This document shows positions 8,419-17,433 of a stretch of DNA of 64,000 nucleotides, in pieces. The notes beneath the pieces are model-generated. The model had not been told where the DNA came from. It saw only the letters and a program-made list of their open reading frames with translations, and did not search any database. Location: NCBI RefSeq assembly GCF_002165135.1, contig NZ_NFZQ01000006.1:1-64000 (forward strand), in the 5' to 3' direction. A program made the translations under genes and the position numbers. Numbering within the stretch: position 1 is the stretch's first letter; each line of letters begins with the position of its first letter. This stretch comes from Pseudomonas sp. SID14000 (lineage in GTDB: Bacteria > Pseudomonadota > Gammaproteobacteria > Pseudomonadales > Pseudomonadaceae).

Positions 8419-9555
8419 ATGACACCGATCTACGACACCCTGATCATCGGCGCCGGCATTGCCGGTGCATCCCTGGGCTATCGCCTGGCCGGCCAGCAGA
8501 AGGTGCTGCTGCTCGAGCGCGAGGCACAGCCTGGCTACCATTCCACCGGGCGTTCGGCAGCCATGTTCATGGAGGCCTACGGCACCCCGCAGATCCAGGC
8601 GCTGACGCGTGCCAGCCGGGCCTTCTACGAAGCACCACCGCAGGGTTTCTGCGAGCACCCGCTGCTGGAACCACGCGGCTGTCTGTACGTCGCCAGCCTG
8701 GAACAGCGCGCGCTGCTCGAGCAGACCCATGCGCAGAACCTGGCCAATGGTACCGAGGTCAGCCTGCTCGATCGCGATGCGGCCCTGGCCCTGGTGCCGA
8801 GCCTGCGTGGCGAGACCTTGGCCGGTGCGGTGCTCGAAGCGGGTGCCATGGACCTGGACGTGCATGCCCTGCACCAGGGCTTCTTGCGTGGCTATCGCAC
8901 CGCTGGCGGCGAACTGCGCTGCAACGCCGAGCTGATCCAGGCCTGGTACCTGGATGACCTGTGGCAGGTGGAACTGGGCGATGGCACTCGCGTGCAGGCG
9001 CGTCAGCTGGTCAATGCAGCAGGCGCCTGGGCCGACTGCGTGGCCGAGCAGTGCGGTGTGGCGCGTATCGGCCTGCAACCTTGTCGGCGCAGTGCCTTTA
9101 CCTTCCCCGGCCCGGTAGACCAGGACTTCGCCCGCTGGCCGGCGGTGATCGGCGTCGACGAAAGCTTCTACTTCAAGCCCGACGCCGGCCAACTGCTGGG
9201 TTCGCCGGCCAATGCCGACCCGGTCGAACCCCAGGACGCTGCGCCCGAGGAGCTTGACGTGGCTTTGGGCATCTACAACATCGAAACCATGACCACCCTG
9301 ACGATCCGCCGGCCGAGCCATACCTGGGCCGGGCTGCGCTCGTTCGTCGCCGACGGCGACCTGGTGATCGGTTTCGATACACACGTGCCAGCATTCTTCT
9401 GGCTGGCGGCACAAGGTGGCTATGGCATTCAGTCGGCTGCGGGCGCCTCGCGCCTTGCCGCTGACCTGCTGCTGGGCCAACCCCTGTGTCCTGGCCTTGT
9501 CAGTCAGGGGGTGGTGCCCGAGCGCCTGTCCCCGGCCCGTTTCCAGCAACCCTGA
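8419..9555 (+). CDS. FAD-dependent oxidoreductase (DAO/DadA-like)
   Basis: A 378-residue enzyme of the D-amino-acid oxidase/glycine oxidase fold. It opens with the dinucleotide-binding motif LIIGAGIAGASLGYRL and keeps the second FAD segment LVNAAGAWAD near residue 200 and a C-terminal GGYGIQSA segment. Such enzymes oxidise the amine carbon of amino acids or N-methyl amines to imines. The start is the ATG after GGGAG; an ATG 27 nt upstream lacks a binding site. The next gene, a RidA imine hydrolase, begins 12 bp downstream. Pairing with RidA fits removal of a reactive imine product. Substrate unknown. Confidence 0.86.
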   Translation: MTPIYDTLIIGAGIAGASLGYRLAGQQKVLLLEREAQPGYHSTGRSAAMFMEAYGTPQIQALTRASRAFYEAPPQGFCEHPLLEPRGCLYVASLEQRALLEQTHAQNLANGTEVSLLDRDAALALVPSLRGETLAGAVLEAGAMDLDVHALHQGFLRGYRTAGGELRCNAELIQAWYLDDLWQVELGDGTRVQARQLVNAAGAWADCVAEQCGVARIGLQPCRRSAFTFPGPVDQDFARWPAVIGVDESFYFKPDAGQLLGSPANADPVEPQDAAPEELDVALGIYNIETMTTLTIRRPSHTWAGLRSFVADGDLVIGFDTHVPAFFWLAAQGGYGIQSAAGASRLAADLLLGQPLCPGLVSQGVVPERLSPARFQQP

Positions 9556-9567
9556 AAGGAGCATCCC

Positions 9568-9945
9568 ATGAGCAATGACATCCAGCGCTTCCCCAGCAGC
9601 CTGCCGTTTCCGTTTTCCCGTGCGGTGAAAGCCGGTGGCTTCCTGTTTCTCTCCGGCCAGGTGCCGATGAGTGCCGGCGGCGAAGTGGTGCGCGGTGACA
9701 TCCAGACCCAGACCCGTGCGGCCTGTGAGCGTATCGCCGAAAGCCTGGCGGCTTGCGGCGCGCGTTTCGACCAGGTGGTCAAGGCCACGGTGTGGCTGTC
9801 GGACATGAGCCACTTCGCCGGCTTCAACGAGGTTTACAAGGAATTCTTCGGTGCAGCGCTGCCAGTGCGCTCGACCGTGGCCTCGGCATTGGCGCTAGGG
9901 GTGGATGTGGAGATCGAAGTGCAGGCGTTTGTCGGCGATTTGTGA
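9568..9945 (+). CDS. RidA/YjgF-family imine deaminase
   Basis: A 125-residue trimeric-fold protein of usual RidA length. It has FLFLSGQVPM near the N-terminus, the characteristic VVKATVWLSDM segment, and near the end the substrate-site region LPVRSTVASALALGVDVEIEV, which keeps the arginine (R107) that holds the carboxylate in RidA. It lies in the same operon as the FAD oxidase and probably hydrolyses the imine that enzyme makes. A strong AAAGGAGCATCCC ribosome binding site precedes it. Confidence 0.9.
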   Translation: MSNDIQRFPSSLPFPFSRAVKAGGFLFLSGQVPMSAGGEVVRGDIQTQTRAACERIAESLAACGARFDQVVKATVWLSDMSHFAGFNEVYKEFFGAALPVRSTVASALALGVDVEIEVQAFVGDL

Positions 9946-9961
9946 CCGAACAAAGGGCCCA

Positions 9962-10078
9962 TGTGGGAGCGGCCTTGCGTTGCGAAAGGGGCGCGGAGCG
10001 GCCCCAGGATTTCTGCATTGCTGCATAGATCGTCGGGCCCGCTCTGCGGCCCTTTCGCGACACAAGGCCGCTCCCACA
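9962..10078. repeat. REP pair (inverted)
   Basis: TGTGGGAGCGGCCTTGCG on the left is mirrored by CACAAGGCCGCTCCCACA on the right. Each arm has a flanking CGAAAGGG/CCCTTTCG extension, and a spacer lies between them. It sits between ridA and the YkvI-type carrier and could reduce read-through within the cluster. Confidence 0.85.
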
Positions 10079-10127
10079 AAAGCGATGTGGTGGCATTAAG
10101 ACAACAACAATAAATCCAGAGGTGCAC

Positions 10128-11192
10128 ATGCAAGAGCAGCTGAAGATCGCCGGCGCATTTGTCGGCGTGATTGTGGGGGCGGGGTTCGCTTCGGGTCGGG
10201 AACTGCTGTTGTTCTTTGTCGATTTCGGGGTGTGGGGGTTGGTCGGTGCGCTGGTCAGCGCGGCCTTGTTCACTTTCCTCGGCATGGCCTTGGCGGGTTT
10301 GGGCAATCGCCAGCAGGCTACCTCGCACAAGGATGTGATCCAGGCCATCTGCGGCCGTCACCTGGGGCTGTTCGTCGACTGGCTGATCACCTTTTTCATG
10401 TTCGCCGTCACCGTGGTCATGCTGGCCGGTGGTGGTGCCTTGCTGGAGCAGCAGTTCGGCATCCCGGCACTGGCTGGCAGCGTGCTGGTGACGCTGGTGG
10501 TGGTGGGCATCGTGTGCCTGGACGTGCGCAAGGTGATACTCGCCATTGGTGCCATCACGCCGCTGCTGATCCTGGTGGCATCGGCGATTGCGTTGTACGC
10601 CGTATTCAGCCGGGAGCAGAGTTTCGCCCAGCTCGACCAGCTGGCCAGCCAGCAACAGGCCGGCACCCGCCACTGGTTGCTGGGGGCGTTCTTGTATGTG
10701 TCGTACAACATCGTTGCCGGCGCGCCGATCCTGGCCATTCTGGGCGGTTCGGCCAAGGGCGAGAAAACCGCGGTATGGGGTGGACTGCTCGGTGGTGCAG
10801 CACTGGGCGGTCTGATGCTGGTGATGAGTGCCGGACTGCTGTCGCGCCTGGACAGTGTGGCTGACCTGCCGATGCCGATGCTGTCGATCGCCAACGAAGT
10901 GTCGCCACTGCTGGGGCTGGTGATGTGCCTGATCATCTTCGGCATGATCGTCAACACTGCGGTAGGTACGTTGTTCTCGTTCCTCTCGCGGCTGATGCCG
11001 GCGGGTACGGCGAAGTTTCGCTGGGGCTCGGTGGTGACCGGGGTGGTGGCGTTCGGCTGCAGTCTGGTGGGGTTCATTAGCCTGGTGGGTGAGGTGTACC
11101 CGTTGTTCGGCTACCTGGGCTTTGTGCTGATGGCGGCGGTGCTGCTGGCCTGGGTCAGACGGAGCAGAGTGGTTAAAGCGGCGGTGGCGTAG
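10128..11192 (+). CDS. YkvI-family membrane carrier
   Basis: A 354-residue inner-membrane protein with about ten hydrophobic helices. The N-terminal GAFVGVIVGAGFASGRELL is the hallmark of the YkvI family, a branch of the amino-acid/polyamine/cation carrier superfamily of unknown substrate. The ATG at 10128 follows AGAGG; a GTG two codons upstream is less well placed. It is codirectional with the FAD oxidase and RidA genes and may import their substrate. A REP pair separates them, so co-transcription is uncertain. Confidence 0.82.
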   Translation: MQEQLKIAGAFVGVIVGAGFASGRELLLFFVDFGVWGLVGALVSAALFTFLGMALAGLGNRQQATSHKDVIQAICGRHLGLFVDWLITFFMFAVTVVMLAGGGALLEQQFGIPALAGSVLVTLVVVGIVCLDVRKVILAIGAITPLLILVASAIALYAVFSREQSFAQLDQLASQQQAGTRHWLLGAFLYVSYNIVAGAPILAILGGSAKGEKTAVWGGLLGGAALGGLMLVMSAGLLSRLDSVADLPMPMLSIANEVSPLLGLVMCLIIFGMIVNTAVGTLFSFLSRLMPAGTAKFRWGSVVTGVVAFGCSLVGFISLVGEVYPLFGYLGFVLMAAVLLAWVRRSRVVKAAVA

Positions 11193-11212
11193 GAGGCTGC
11201 TGCACAGCCCAG

Positions 11213-11271
11213 TCGCGACACAAGGCCGCTCCCACAAGAACCGTATGGCACCTGTGGGAGCGGCCTTGCGC
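11213..11271. repeat. REP pair (inverted)
   Basis: CGACACAAGGCCGCTCCCACA and the mirrored TGTGGGAGCGGCCTTGCG lie 20 bp apart between the convergent carrier and chemoreceptor genes. The foldback may help end both transcripts. Confidence 0.85.
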
Positions 11272-11282
11272 CCCTGAGGCCA

Positions 11283-13169
11283 TCAGATTCTGAAACTGCC
11301 CACCAGTTGCTTCAACCGCCCGGCCTGCTGGGCCAGTTGGTCGCAATGGCGCAGGGTCTCGTTGAGGTTCTCCACCCCTTGCTGGTTCAGGGCGTTGATC
11401 TGGGTGATGTCCAGGTTGAGGCTCTCGACCACGGCGGTCTGCTCTTCGGTAGCGGTAGCCACCGACTGGTTCATGCCATCGATCTCGCCAATGCGCTGGG
11501 TCACGCTGGCCAGGCGTTCACCGGCCTGGTTGGCAACCTGCACGGTCTGCTCGCTGGAAACCTGGCTGGTGTTCATGGTGTGCACCGCTTCGCGTGAACC
11601 CACCTGCAGGCTGGTGATCATGCGGTGGATTTCTTCCGCCGATTCCTGGGTGCGGTGCGCCAGGTTGCGGACCTCGTCGGCCACCACGGCAAAGCCACGG
11701 CCAGCTTCACCGGCACGGGCCGCTTCGATGGCGGCGTTGAGTGCCAGCAGGTTGGTCTGCTGCGAGATGCCCTTGATCACGTCGAGGATCTTGCCGATTT
11801 CGTCAGTGCTGGCGTTGAGCGTTTCGATTTGCGCGCAGGACTCGCTGATGCGCTGCGACAGGGCGGTCATGGCGCTGATCGCTTCTTCGACCACTTCACG
11901 GCCACCGTGGGCCTGCTCGCTGGCACCGCTGGCATGCTGCGATGCATCGGCGGCGTTGCGGGCGATTTCCTGGGTGGCGGCCCCCAGCTCATTGATCGCA
12001 GCGGCCACGCTGTTGGTGCGCATGCTTTGCTCTTCGGAACCGATGATCGACGCATTGGAGGCATTGACCACCTTCTCCGACAGGTCGTGCACCAGGCGGG
12101 TGGCCGAAGACACTTCGCTGATCGAGGCATGAATGCGCTCGACAAAGCGGTTGAACGAAGTGGCCAGTTCGCCGAACTCGTCCTTGTTCTGCACGGTCAG
12201 GCGACGGGTAAGGTCACCTTCGCCCTCGGCAATGTCACGCATGGCGCGGCCCATGGTGGTCAGCGGGTTCATCAGCACCGGGATCAGCAGGCCGAGCAGG
12301 CCGGCGATGGCGGCCACGGCAATCAGCATGGCGATGATTGCCGAGGTGCGGAACTGGCTGAGCGCGGCGTAGGCCTTGTCCTTGTCGATCGACAGGCCGA
12401 TGTACCACTGTGCCGAAGGCAGGCCGGCCACCGGGGCGAAGGAGATGATGCGGTCCTGGCCATTGAGGGTGACATCCTGCATGCCGGCGGCGACTTGCAG
12501 GTTGCTGCCGGGGTAGATGTCCTTGAGGTTCTTCATCACCTGGTCTTTGTCGGGGCTGACGATTACCTGGCCATTGCTGTCGGCCAGGAAGGCGTGGCCG
12601 ATGCCGCCGAAATCGACCGAGTTGATGATCTCGACCAGGGTGTCGAGGGTGACGTCACCGCCGACCACACCCATCAGTTCGCCATTGCCCTTGCTTTTCA
12701 CAGGCGTGGCGATGGTTACCATCAGGCCGCCGACAGCGCCTTGGTACGGGGCAGTCAGCACGGACTGCCCGGCGCTGGCAGCGGCGCCGTACCACGGGCG
12801 CTGACGTGGGTCGTAACCGGCGGGCATCTGCGCATTGGGGCGCTGAGTGAACGCACCGTTGGCCTGGCCCAGGTAGGTGAACAGGAAATTGCGCGTATAG
12901 GACGGCTGCTCGATCAGCCCGTCCAGGGTGTCGCCAGCGCCTTGCTGGGCGATGTCCTGGGCCAGGTTTTCCAGGACCAGGATGCGCCCGCTCATCCAGT
13001 TCTGCACACTGCTGGCGGTCAGTGCGCCCGACTGCTGCACCGAAGCTTCGATGTTCTGGCGGATGGTATTGCGTTGCAGGTAGTCGTTGTAGAGCGTGAA
13101 CAGGGCAAATGCCAGGACCACGACGCCGCAGGCGCTGAGCAGGATCTTGTGGCGAAATTTCAGGTTCAT
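11283..13169 (-). CDS. mcpA: PctA/McpA-type amino-acid chemoreceptor (dCache)
   Basis: A methyl-accepting chemotaxis protein of 628 residues. It has a TM helix at 8-28, a periplasmic dCache domain at about 35-275, a second TM at about 283-305, HAMP, and a signalling domain with the hairpin tip [19 protein letters not shown]. The ligand pocket keeps the amino-acid motif of PctA-like receptors: Y99, Y119, R124, W126, Y127, Y142 and D172. It should therefore sense L-amino acids and signal through CheA/CheW. The start is at MNLKFRHK, right before TM1 and after an AAGG site. The symbol follows the P. putida receptor it most resembles. Confidence 0.9.
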   Translation of the reverse strand: MNLKFRHKILLSACGVVVLAFALFTLYNDYLQRNTIRQNIEASVQQSGALTASSVQNWMSGRILVLENLAQDIAQQGAGDTLDGLIEQPSYTRNFLFTYLGQANGAFTQRPNAQMPAGYDPRQRPWYGAAASAGQSVLTAPYQGAVGGLMVTIATPVKSKGNGELMGVVGGDVTLDTLVEIINSVDFGGIGHAFLADSNGQVIVSPDKDQVMKNLKDIYPGSNLQVAAGMQDVTLNGQDRIISFAPVAGLPSAQWYIGLSIDKDKAYAALSQFRTSAIIAMLIAVAAIAGLLGLLIPVLMNPLTTMGRAMRDIAEGEGDLTRRLTVQNKDEFGELATSFNRFVERIHASISEVSSATRLVHDLSEKVVNASNASIIGSEEQSMRTNSVAAAINELGAATQEIARNAADASQHASGASEQAHGGREVVEEAISAMTALSQRISESCAQIETLNASTDEIGKILDVIKGISQQTNLLALNAAIEAARAGEAGRGFAVVADEVRNLAHRTQESAEEIHRMITSLQVGSREAVHTMNTSQVSSEQTVQVANQAGERLASVTQRIGEIDGMNQSVATATEEQTAVVESLNLDITQINALNQQGVENLNETLRHCDQLAQQAGRLKQLVGSFRI

Positions 13170-13311
13170 GTTTCGAGACCTTGGGCCAGTGAGGGGAGGA
13201 CGCAGCGCGCTCATGACGCATTGCGGAACCTATCGACCGGGATATCGGCTCAAGGGGTAAAAGATTGAAGCTCTTACAGAAAATTCTTACGGTCGTTTCG
13301 ACAGACGGTAA

Positions 13312-14190
13312 TCACCGGCTACACAACTGCTCGATCAACAGGCGTGCAGCCTGCTGCAACGGTTGTTGCTTGCGCCACAAAATGTGTACCGGCAACTGCA
13401 GTTCGTTGCGGGTGTTGCGAAAATCCAGGCGCACCAGGCGCCCGCTGGCCAGCAGTGGCGCGACCCGCGACAGCGGCAAGTCACCCCAGCCCAGGCCGGC
13501 TTCCACCATCTGCAGGGCGAGGTCGAAGCTGTCGGTGGACCAGTGCGTGGCGCCTATCAGCGGGCGTGGGTCGGCCAGCGGCAAGTCCCGGCTGCGTACC
13601 AGTATCTGGCGCACCCGGGTCAGGTCTTCGAGGTAGTGGATACGCCCTTCGCGCAAGGCCGGGTGGGCGGGGGACAGGGTGGCTATCAGCGACTCCATGC
13701 CGATGTGCTGGAAGCCACGACGGGCATCGACCTGCAGCCCGGCAAAGGCGATGCAGAGGTCGGCGCGGCCGCTGTCCAGCAGGTGCAAGGCTTCTTCCTG
13801 CGGGGCACTGAGCAGGGCGATGTCCAGTAGCGGGTGGCGCTCACCCAGGCGAGCGATGGCCGCCAGCAGCGGGCGGTGGTCGATGTCCGGCACCACGGCC
13901 AGGGTCAGGCTGCTCTCCAGCCCCTGGGACAGCTCAAGAGCATGCACCTGCAGCAGCCCCAGTTGCTCGGCGATCAGCCGGGCATGGGGTTCCAGCGCCA
14001 TGGCCTGCGCGGTCGGGCGGACTTCGCGGGGGCCACGCTCGAACAAGGTATAGCCCAGTTCGGCCTCAAGGTTTCCGATGGCCATGCTCACGGCCGAAGG
14101 TACCCGCTGCAAGGCGCGCGCAGCGGCCGAGAACGAACCGCGGTCGAGCACGGCGAGAAACAGCTGGATATTGTCGCTGGAAAAGGTCAT
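13312..14190 (-). CDS. LysR-family transcriptional regulator
   Basis: A 292-residue regulator. Its winged helix-turn-helix spans about 1-60 (LFLAVLDRGSFSAAARAL, VPSAVSMAIGNLEAELG), and a periplasmic-binding-fold effector domain covers about 90-290. It is divergent from a PACE-family efflux gene, with 102 bp between starts holding a perfect TGTCAG-N5-CTGACA palindrome. It probably controls the efflux gene and itself. The inducer cannot be inferred. Confidence 0.9.
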   Translation of the reverse strand: MTFSSDNIQLFLAVLDRGSFSAAARALQRVPSAVSMAIGNLEAELGYTLFERGPREVRPTAQAMALEPHARLIAEQLGLLQVHALELSQGLESSLTLAVVPDIDHRPLLAAIARLGERHPLLDIALLSAPQEEALHLLDSGRADLCIAFAGLQVDARRGFQHIGMESLIATLSPAHPALREGRIHYLEDLTRVRQILVRSRDLPLADPRPLIGATHWSTDSFDLALQMVEAGLGWGDLPLSRVAPLLASGRLVRLDFRNTRNELQLPVHILWRKQQPLQQAARLLIEQLCSR

Positions 14191-14200
14191 GGCAGCCTCC

Positions 14201-14217
14201 TGTCAGGGGATCTGACA
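14201..14217. promoter_or_regulatory. perfect palindrome, LysR operator candidate
   Basis: TGTCAG-GGGAT-CTGACA is a perfect 6-5-6 inverted repeat 10 bp before the lysR start. A related half-site pair (CTGAC, GCTGTCAAG) follows at 14222-14239. This layout of a recognition site plus a weaker activation site is common for LysR regulators with a divergent target. Confidence 0.55.
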
Positions 14218-14292
14218 GCTGCTGACTTTTGCTGTCAAGTCCGATGAAGCATGATCGCGCCCCATCGCTTTTGTCATTGGAGGTAACCCCGG

Positions 14293-14721
14293 GTGCAGGG
14301 ACTCAAACGCAAACTGGTCTACGTGACTTTCTATGAACTGATCGGGTTGTGCATGTCGACCCTCGGGCTGGCCTACCTGTCGGACACCCAGGCGTCGCAT
14401 ACCGGGCCTTTGGCGGTAATGATCACCACCATCGCCATGCTCTGGAACCTGATCTACAACACCTTGTTCGAGTGGTGGGAGAGCCGCCAGGCCAAACGCG
14501 GGCGTAGCGTGGCGCGGCGGGTCGCGCATGCCATCGGCTTCCAGCTGACCCTGGTGGTGTACCTGATCCCGCTGATTGCCTGGTGGCTGGACATGACACT
14601 GCTGGAGGCATTGCTGGTGGACATGGCGTTCATCGTGCTGGTGCCGTGCTACACCTTTGCCTATAACTGGGCGTTCGACCGGATCTTTGGCTTGCCCAGT
14701 TCGGCAATGGCAGCAGCCTGA
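14293..14721 (+). CDS. PACE-family efflux transporter (AceI-like)
   Basis: A 142-residue inner-membrane protein with four hydrophobic helices in two tandem bacterial-transmembrane-pair units. Glutamate 15 in VTFYELIG matches the essential Glu15 of AceI, the chlorhexidine exporter of Acinetobacter. Family members export biocides such as chlorhexidine and natural polyamines by proton exchange. The GTG start follows GGAGGT. The divergent LysR gene is the probable regulator. Substrate not determined. Confidence 0.87.
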   Translation: MQGLKRKLVYVTFYELIGLCMSTLGLAYLSDTQASHTGPLAVMITTIAMLWNLIYNTLFEWWESRQAKRGRSVARRVAHAIGFQLTLVVYLIPLIAWWLDMTLLEALLVDMAFIVLVPCYTFAYNWAFDRIFGLPSSAMAAA

Positions 14722-14727
14722 TTCAAC

Positions 14728-14836
14728 CTGTTCCGGCCTCTTCGCAGCACAAGGCTGCTCCTAAAGCGACCGCACAACCTTCAGGCCGGTGCGGTCGCTG
14801 TAGGAGCAGCCTTGTGCTGCGAAGAGGCCGGAACAG
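14728..14836. repeat. nested perfect inverted repeat (REP class with GTAGGAGC)
   Basis: A perfect 36-bp inverted repeat (14728-14763 with 14801-14836, containing TAGGAGCAGCCTTGTGCTGC) encloses a second perfect 11-bp repeat (AGCGACCGCAC / GTGCGGTCGCT). It lies between the convergent efflux and lipoprotein genes. The lipoprotein stop codon is 8 bp past its edge, so it probably ends both transcripts. Confidence 0.9.
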
Positions 14837-14843
14837 TCAACCA

Positions 14844-15905
14844 TTAAGGCGGCAGGCGAATGATCAAAGGTTCCTGTTGTTGCTTCACCTGCTGCTCAAC
14901 CGGTTGTTCAGCCGGCTGCGGCGCACTGGCCAGCAAACTGTCCTCGACCTGCCCAGACAGATAGTACACCCCCGACATGGCCCCACTCTGGCGGTTCTCC
15001 ATCAGTTCCTGCCATTCCTGGCTCAGCGCCACGTTGAGAATCACCCGCAACTGCTCGACCATCTGCGGGTGTTCACGGTCATGGGTCATGACCCCGTAGC
15101 CGGCTGCCGCAATCGAAATCATTGCCCCCGCCACCTTGCCTACCGCTGACGCCACGGCACTGGCGATACCCCGCGGGGCCAGGGTGGCGCCGAGCTTTTC
15201 GCTGGCCTGGTTGGCCACCGAGTTGAGCCCGACATCGGTCTTCGCGGGGCCTTTGCTGGCCTGCCGATGCAGGTGTTGGCGCATGGCTTGCCAGGCTGGT
15301 TGCTGGGCCAGCGACTTGGCCCGCAGCAGTTGATACAGGCTGGCATCGCGTGCATCCGGCGGCCCCAGGGCGATGGCAGGGATGCGGTTGAGGCGCTGGC
15401 TGAACTGCTCGGGTGGCGCGTGGTAGCGGCTGATGATGGCCGGCAGCTGCTGGCCGAGCAGTTGCAGGTAAAGCTCGCAGGCACGGTCGCGGATGCCTTC
15501 GGGGTTGATCTGCTTGGCCACCGGTTCGATCACCCGTTTGTGATACTGCTCCTGCAGGTACAGCGCCAGGCGTTTTTCCGCCGGTTCCCGGCCCTCGCCG
15601 CTGTCGATCTTGTACCAGGCCACCTTGAGGGTCAGCCATTGCTGGGTCCAGTAACCGGTGAACCAGGGGATGAAGTCGCTTTCGGTGCGCTGTTGTACCT
15701 GTTCCTTCCACACTCGCATGGAGCGCCGGGCATAGTCGTTGGCCGAGCTGGCAGCGCCGACCGAGGCTTCGATCAGCTCCTGGTCGATGCGTTGCCAGGT
15801 GGCGGGGGGCAGCACCACGGGTGGCGGCGGGGCAGGTGGGGGCTTGCCTGCACAGCCCCCCAGGGCCAGCAGCAGGCACAGCAGCAGGAGGACTCGAGTG
15901 CTCAC
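14844..15905 (-). CDS. uncharacterised lipoprotein
   Basis: A 353-residue protein of unknown function. A lipoprotein signal (LLLLCLLLALGGC, Cys18) is followed by a proline-rich stretch (KPPPAPPPP), so the mature protein should be membrane-anchored. The body is mostly helical and rich in Q, R and W. Near residues 245-275 a small-residue segment (IASAVASAVGKVAGAMISIA) could insert into a membrane or pack as a glycine zipper. The C-terminus is Q/E/P-rich. GTG start. No neighbour suggests a role. Confidence 0.75.
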   Translation of the reverse strand: MSTRVLLLLCLLLALGGCAGKPPPAPPPPVVLPPATWQRIDQELIEASVGAASSANDYARRSMRVWKEQVQQRTESDFIPWFTGYWTQQWLTLKVAWYKIDSGEGREPAEKRLALYLQEQYHKRVIEPVAKQINPEGIRDRACELYLQLLGQQLPAIISRYHAPPEQFSQRLNRIPAIALGPPDARDASLYQLLRAKSLAQQPAWQAMRQHLHRQASKGPAKTDVGLNSVANQASEKLGATLAPRGIASAVASAVGKVAGAMISIAAAGYGVMTHDREHPQMVEQLRVILNVALSQEWQELMENRQSGAMSGVYYLSGQVEDSLLASAPQPAEQPVEQQVKQQQEPLIIRLPP

Positions 15906-15999
15906 GCAACCGCCTCCCTGATAGAAGCTGGGGTGGTTCTCGGAGTATAGGGTGGGGTTGAGGGGGCTGCCGTGCAGCCCATCGCCGGCGCGGCCCGGG

Positions 16000-16668
16000 T
16001 CAATCCAGGTCGAGCTTTTCTTCCAGGCGGTCGAGGTGCTTGTGCATCAGCCCTAGCGCCGCCTCGGCATCACCGTACTCCACGGCATCGATGATCGCCG
16101 CATGTTCCTCCCACGCGCAGTGGTCGCAGCACGGCGACTCGTAGCGGGCGATGATCAGCGAGGTCATCGGCACCAGGCCATTGAGAAACCGCGCCAGTGG
16201 CGCATTGGCGGCCACTTGCGCCAGTTTCAGGTGAAACTCGCCGCCCAGGCGGATCGCCGCACAACGCTCGCCGTTTTCATGGTGCTGGCGCTCGCGTTCC
16301 ACCAGTTGCCGCAGCTGGCGAATCTGCACTGGCCGGGCGCGTTGCGCGGCCAAGGTGATCAGCGTGGTTTCGGCCAGGCGCCGGGCGCTGAGTACCTGGC
16401 GTGCCTGCTCCGGGTCGGGCGCGGCCAAATGCGCAGTGTGGCTGGGGCGCTGCACCACCACCTGCTGGTCGGACAGGCGCCCGAGCACGCGGCGGATCAC
16501 TGTACGGCTGACACCAAAGGCATGGCCCAGCGCCTGTTCGGGCAACAGGCTGCCAGGTGGCAGGCGCTGTTCGAGGATGGCATCGAACAGCCGCGGGTAG
16601 ATCTGCTCGGCCGACAGGCGGGTTTCGCCGGCCGCGAGCAGGGTCGGCAAGTGGGGGGCGGCGTTCAT
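16000..16668 (-). CDS. GntR-family regulator (FCD domain)
   Basis: A 222-residue regulator with an N-terminal winged helix (about 22-90; LPEQALGHAFGVSRTVIRRVL) and an all-helical FCD effector domain (about 95-215) with the expected metal-site histidines (EFHLKL, HLD). It starts 16 bp after the stop of a second GntR gene, itself just downstream of a DctA-like carrier, so the three look like an operon. Two GntR proteins in one small operon suggest layered or paralogous control of dicarboxylate-like uptake. Effector unknown. Confidence 0.87.
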   Translation of the reverse strand: MNAAPHLPTLLAAGETRLSAEQIYPRLFDAILEQRLPPGSLLPEQALGHAFGVSRTVIRRVLGRLSDQQVVVQRPSHTAHLAAPDPEQARQVLSARRLAETTLITLAAQRARPVQIRQLRQLVERERQHHENGERCAAIRLGGEFHLKLAQVAANAPLARFLNGLVPMTSLIIARYESPCCDHCAWEEHAAIIDAVEYGDAEAALGLMHKHLDRLEEKLDLD

Positions 16669-16684
16669 GGTCGCTCTCCTTGGG

Positions 16685-17389
16685 TCATGGATGCGGGTGT
16701 TCGTCCGGGATGTTCAACGGGATGCCCATGCGCAGCCCTTCGGCCAGGATGTGCTGGCGCATCTGGGCACTGGCCTGGGCGCTGCTGCGTTCGCGTATGG
16801 CGCGCACCACCGCTTCGTTTTCCTTCAGTCGGGCGGCCAGGTGCTCTGGCGAATTGCGCAGCATGTCGGCGCTCTGTTTGAGGGCATTGCCGGTCTGTTG
16901 CACCACACTCTGGAAGATCGGGTTGGTGGTCAAGGCGAACAGTGCTTCATGGAAGGCGATGTAGGCCCTGACTCCGGCTTCGCTGTCATCGGCCTCCAGC
17001 GCTTCACGCATGTCCATCAGGGTCAGGCGCAGCTGGCCGATGTCCTGGCTGTTGGCCGACTGCGCCACCAGGCCGACGATGAAGGGTTCAAGGGTGTAGC
17101 GTAGTTCCAGCACGTCAGCCAGGCTGGCTGCGGCGCTGGTGTCCAGGCCCTGTTCCTGGGCGGCGGAATCGGCATCCAGCACCAGCACGCCCTTGCCCGG
17201 CAGCGAGCGCACCAGGCCCAGGGTTTCCAGCACGGTCACCGCTTCGCGCAGGCTGGGGCGGCTGATGCCCAGTTGTTCGGCCAGTTCGCGCTGGCCTGGT
17301 AGCATGTCGCCGGTACGCCATTGGCCGCGGGCGAGGGCCTGGCGCAGTTTTTCCACCACTGAGTTGACGACGGTCGATGAGCTGATCAC
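16685..17389 (-). CDS. FadR/PdhR-subfamily GntR regulator
   Basis: A 234-residue regulator. The N-terminal winged helix has the FadR-subfamily signature LPGQRELAEQLGISRPSLREAVTVLE, followed by LVRSLPGKGVLV and an FCD ligand domain with AYIAFHEALF. It lies 44 bp after the DctA-like gene on the same strand. Two GGT-N3-ACC sites of the PdhR type lie upstream of the carrier, and this is the better candidate of the two regulators to bind them. That link is inference. Confidence 0.88.
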   Translation of the reverse strand: MISSSTVVNSVVEKLRQALARGQWRTGDMLPGQRELAEQLGISRPSLREAVTVLETLGLVRSLPGKGVLVLDADSAAQEQGLDTSAAASLADVLELRYTLEPFIVGLVAQSANSQDIGQLRLTLMDMREALEADDSEAGVRAYIAFHEALFALTTNPIFQSVVQQTGNALKQSADMLRNSPEHLAARLKENEAVVRAIRERSSAQASAQMRQHILAEGLRMGIPLNIPDEHPHP

Positions 17390-17433
17390 GGTTCGCTCCT
17401 GGAAGGGCCGGCATCAGTGCCGGCCACGTTCGC

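Noticed and set aside
8325..8957. Open frame overlapping the FAD oxidase start in another frame
   Set aside because: Rich in R, P, G and C with no motif. The overlapping frame encodes a clear FAD-binding enzyme with a good ribosome binding site.
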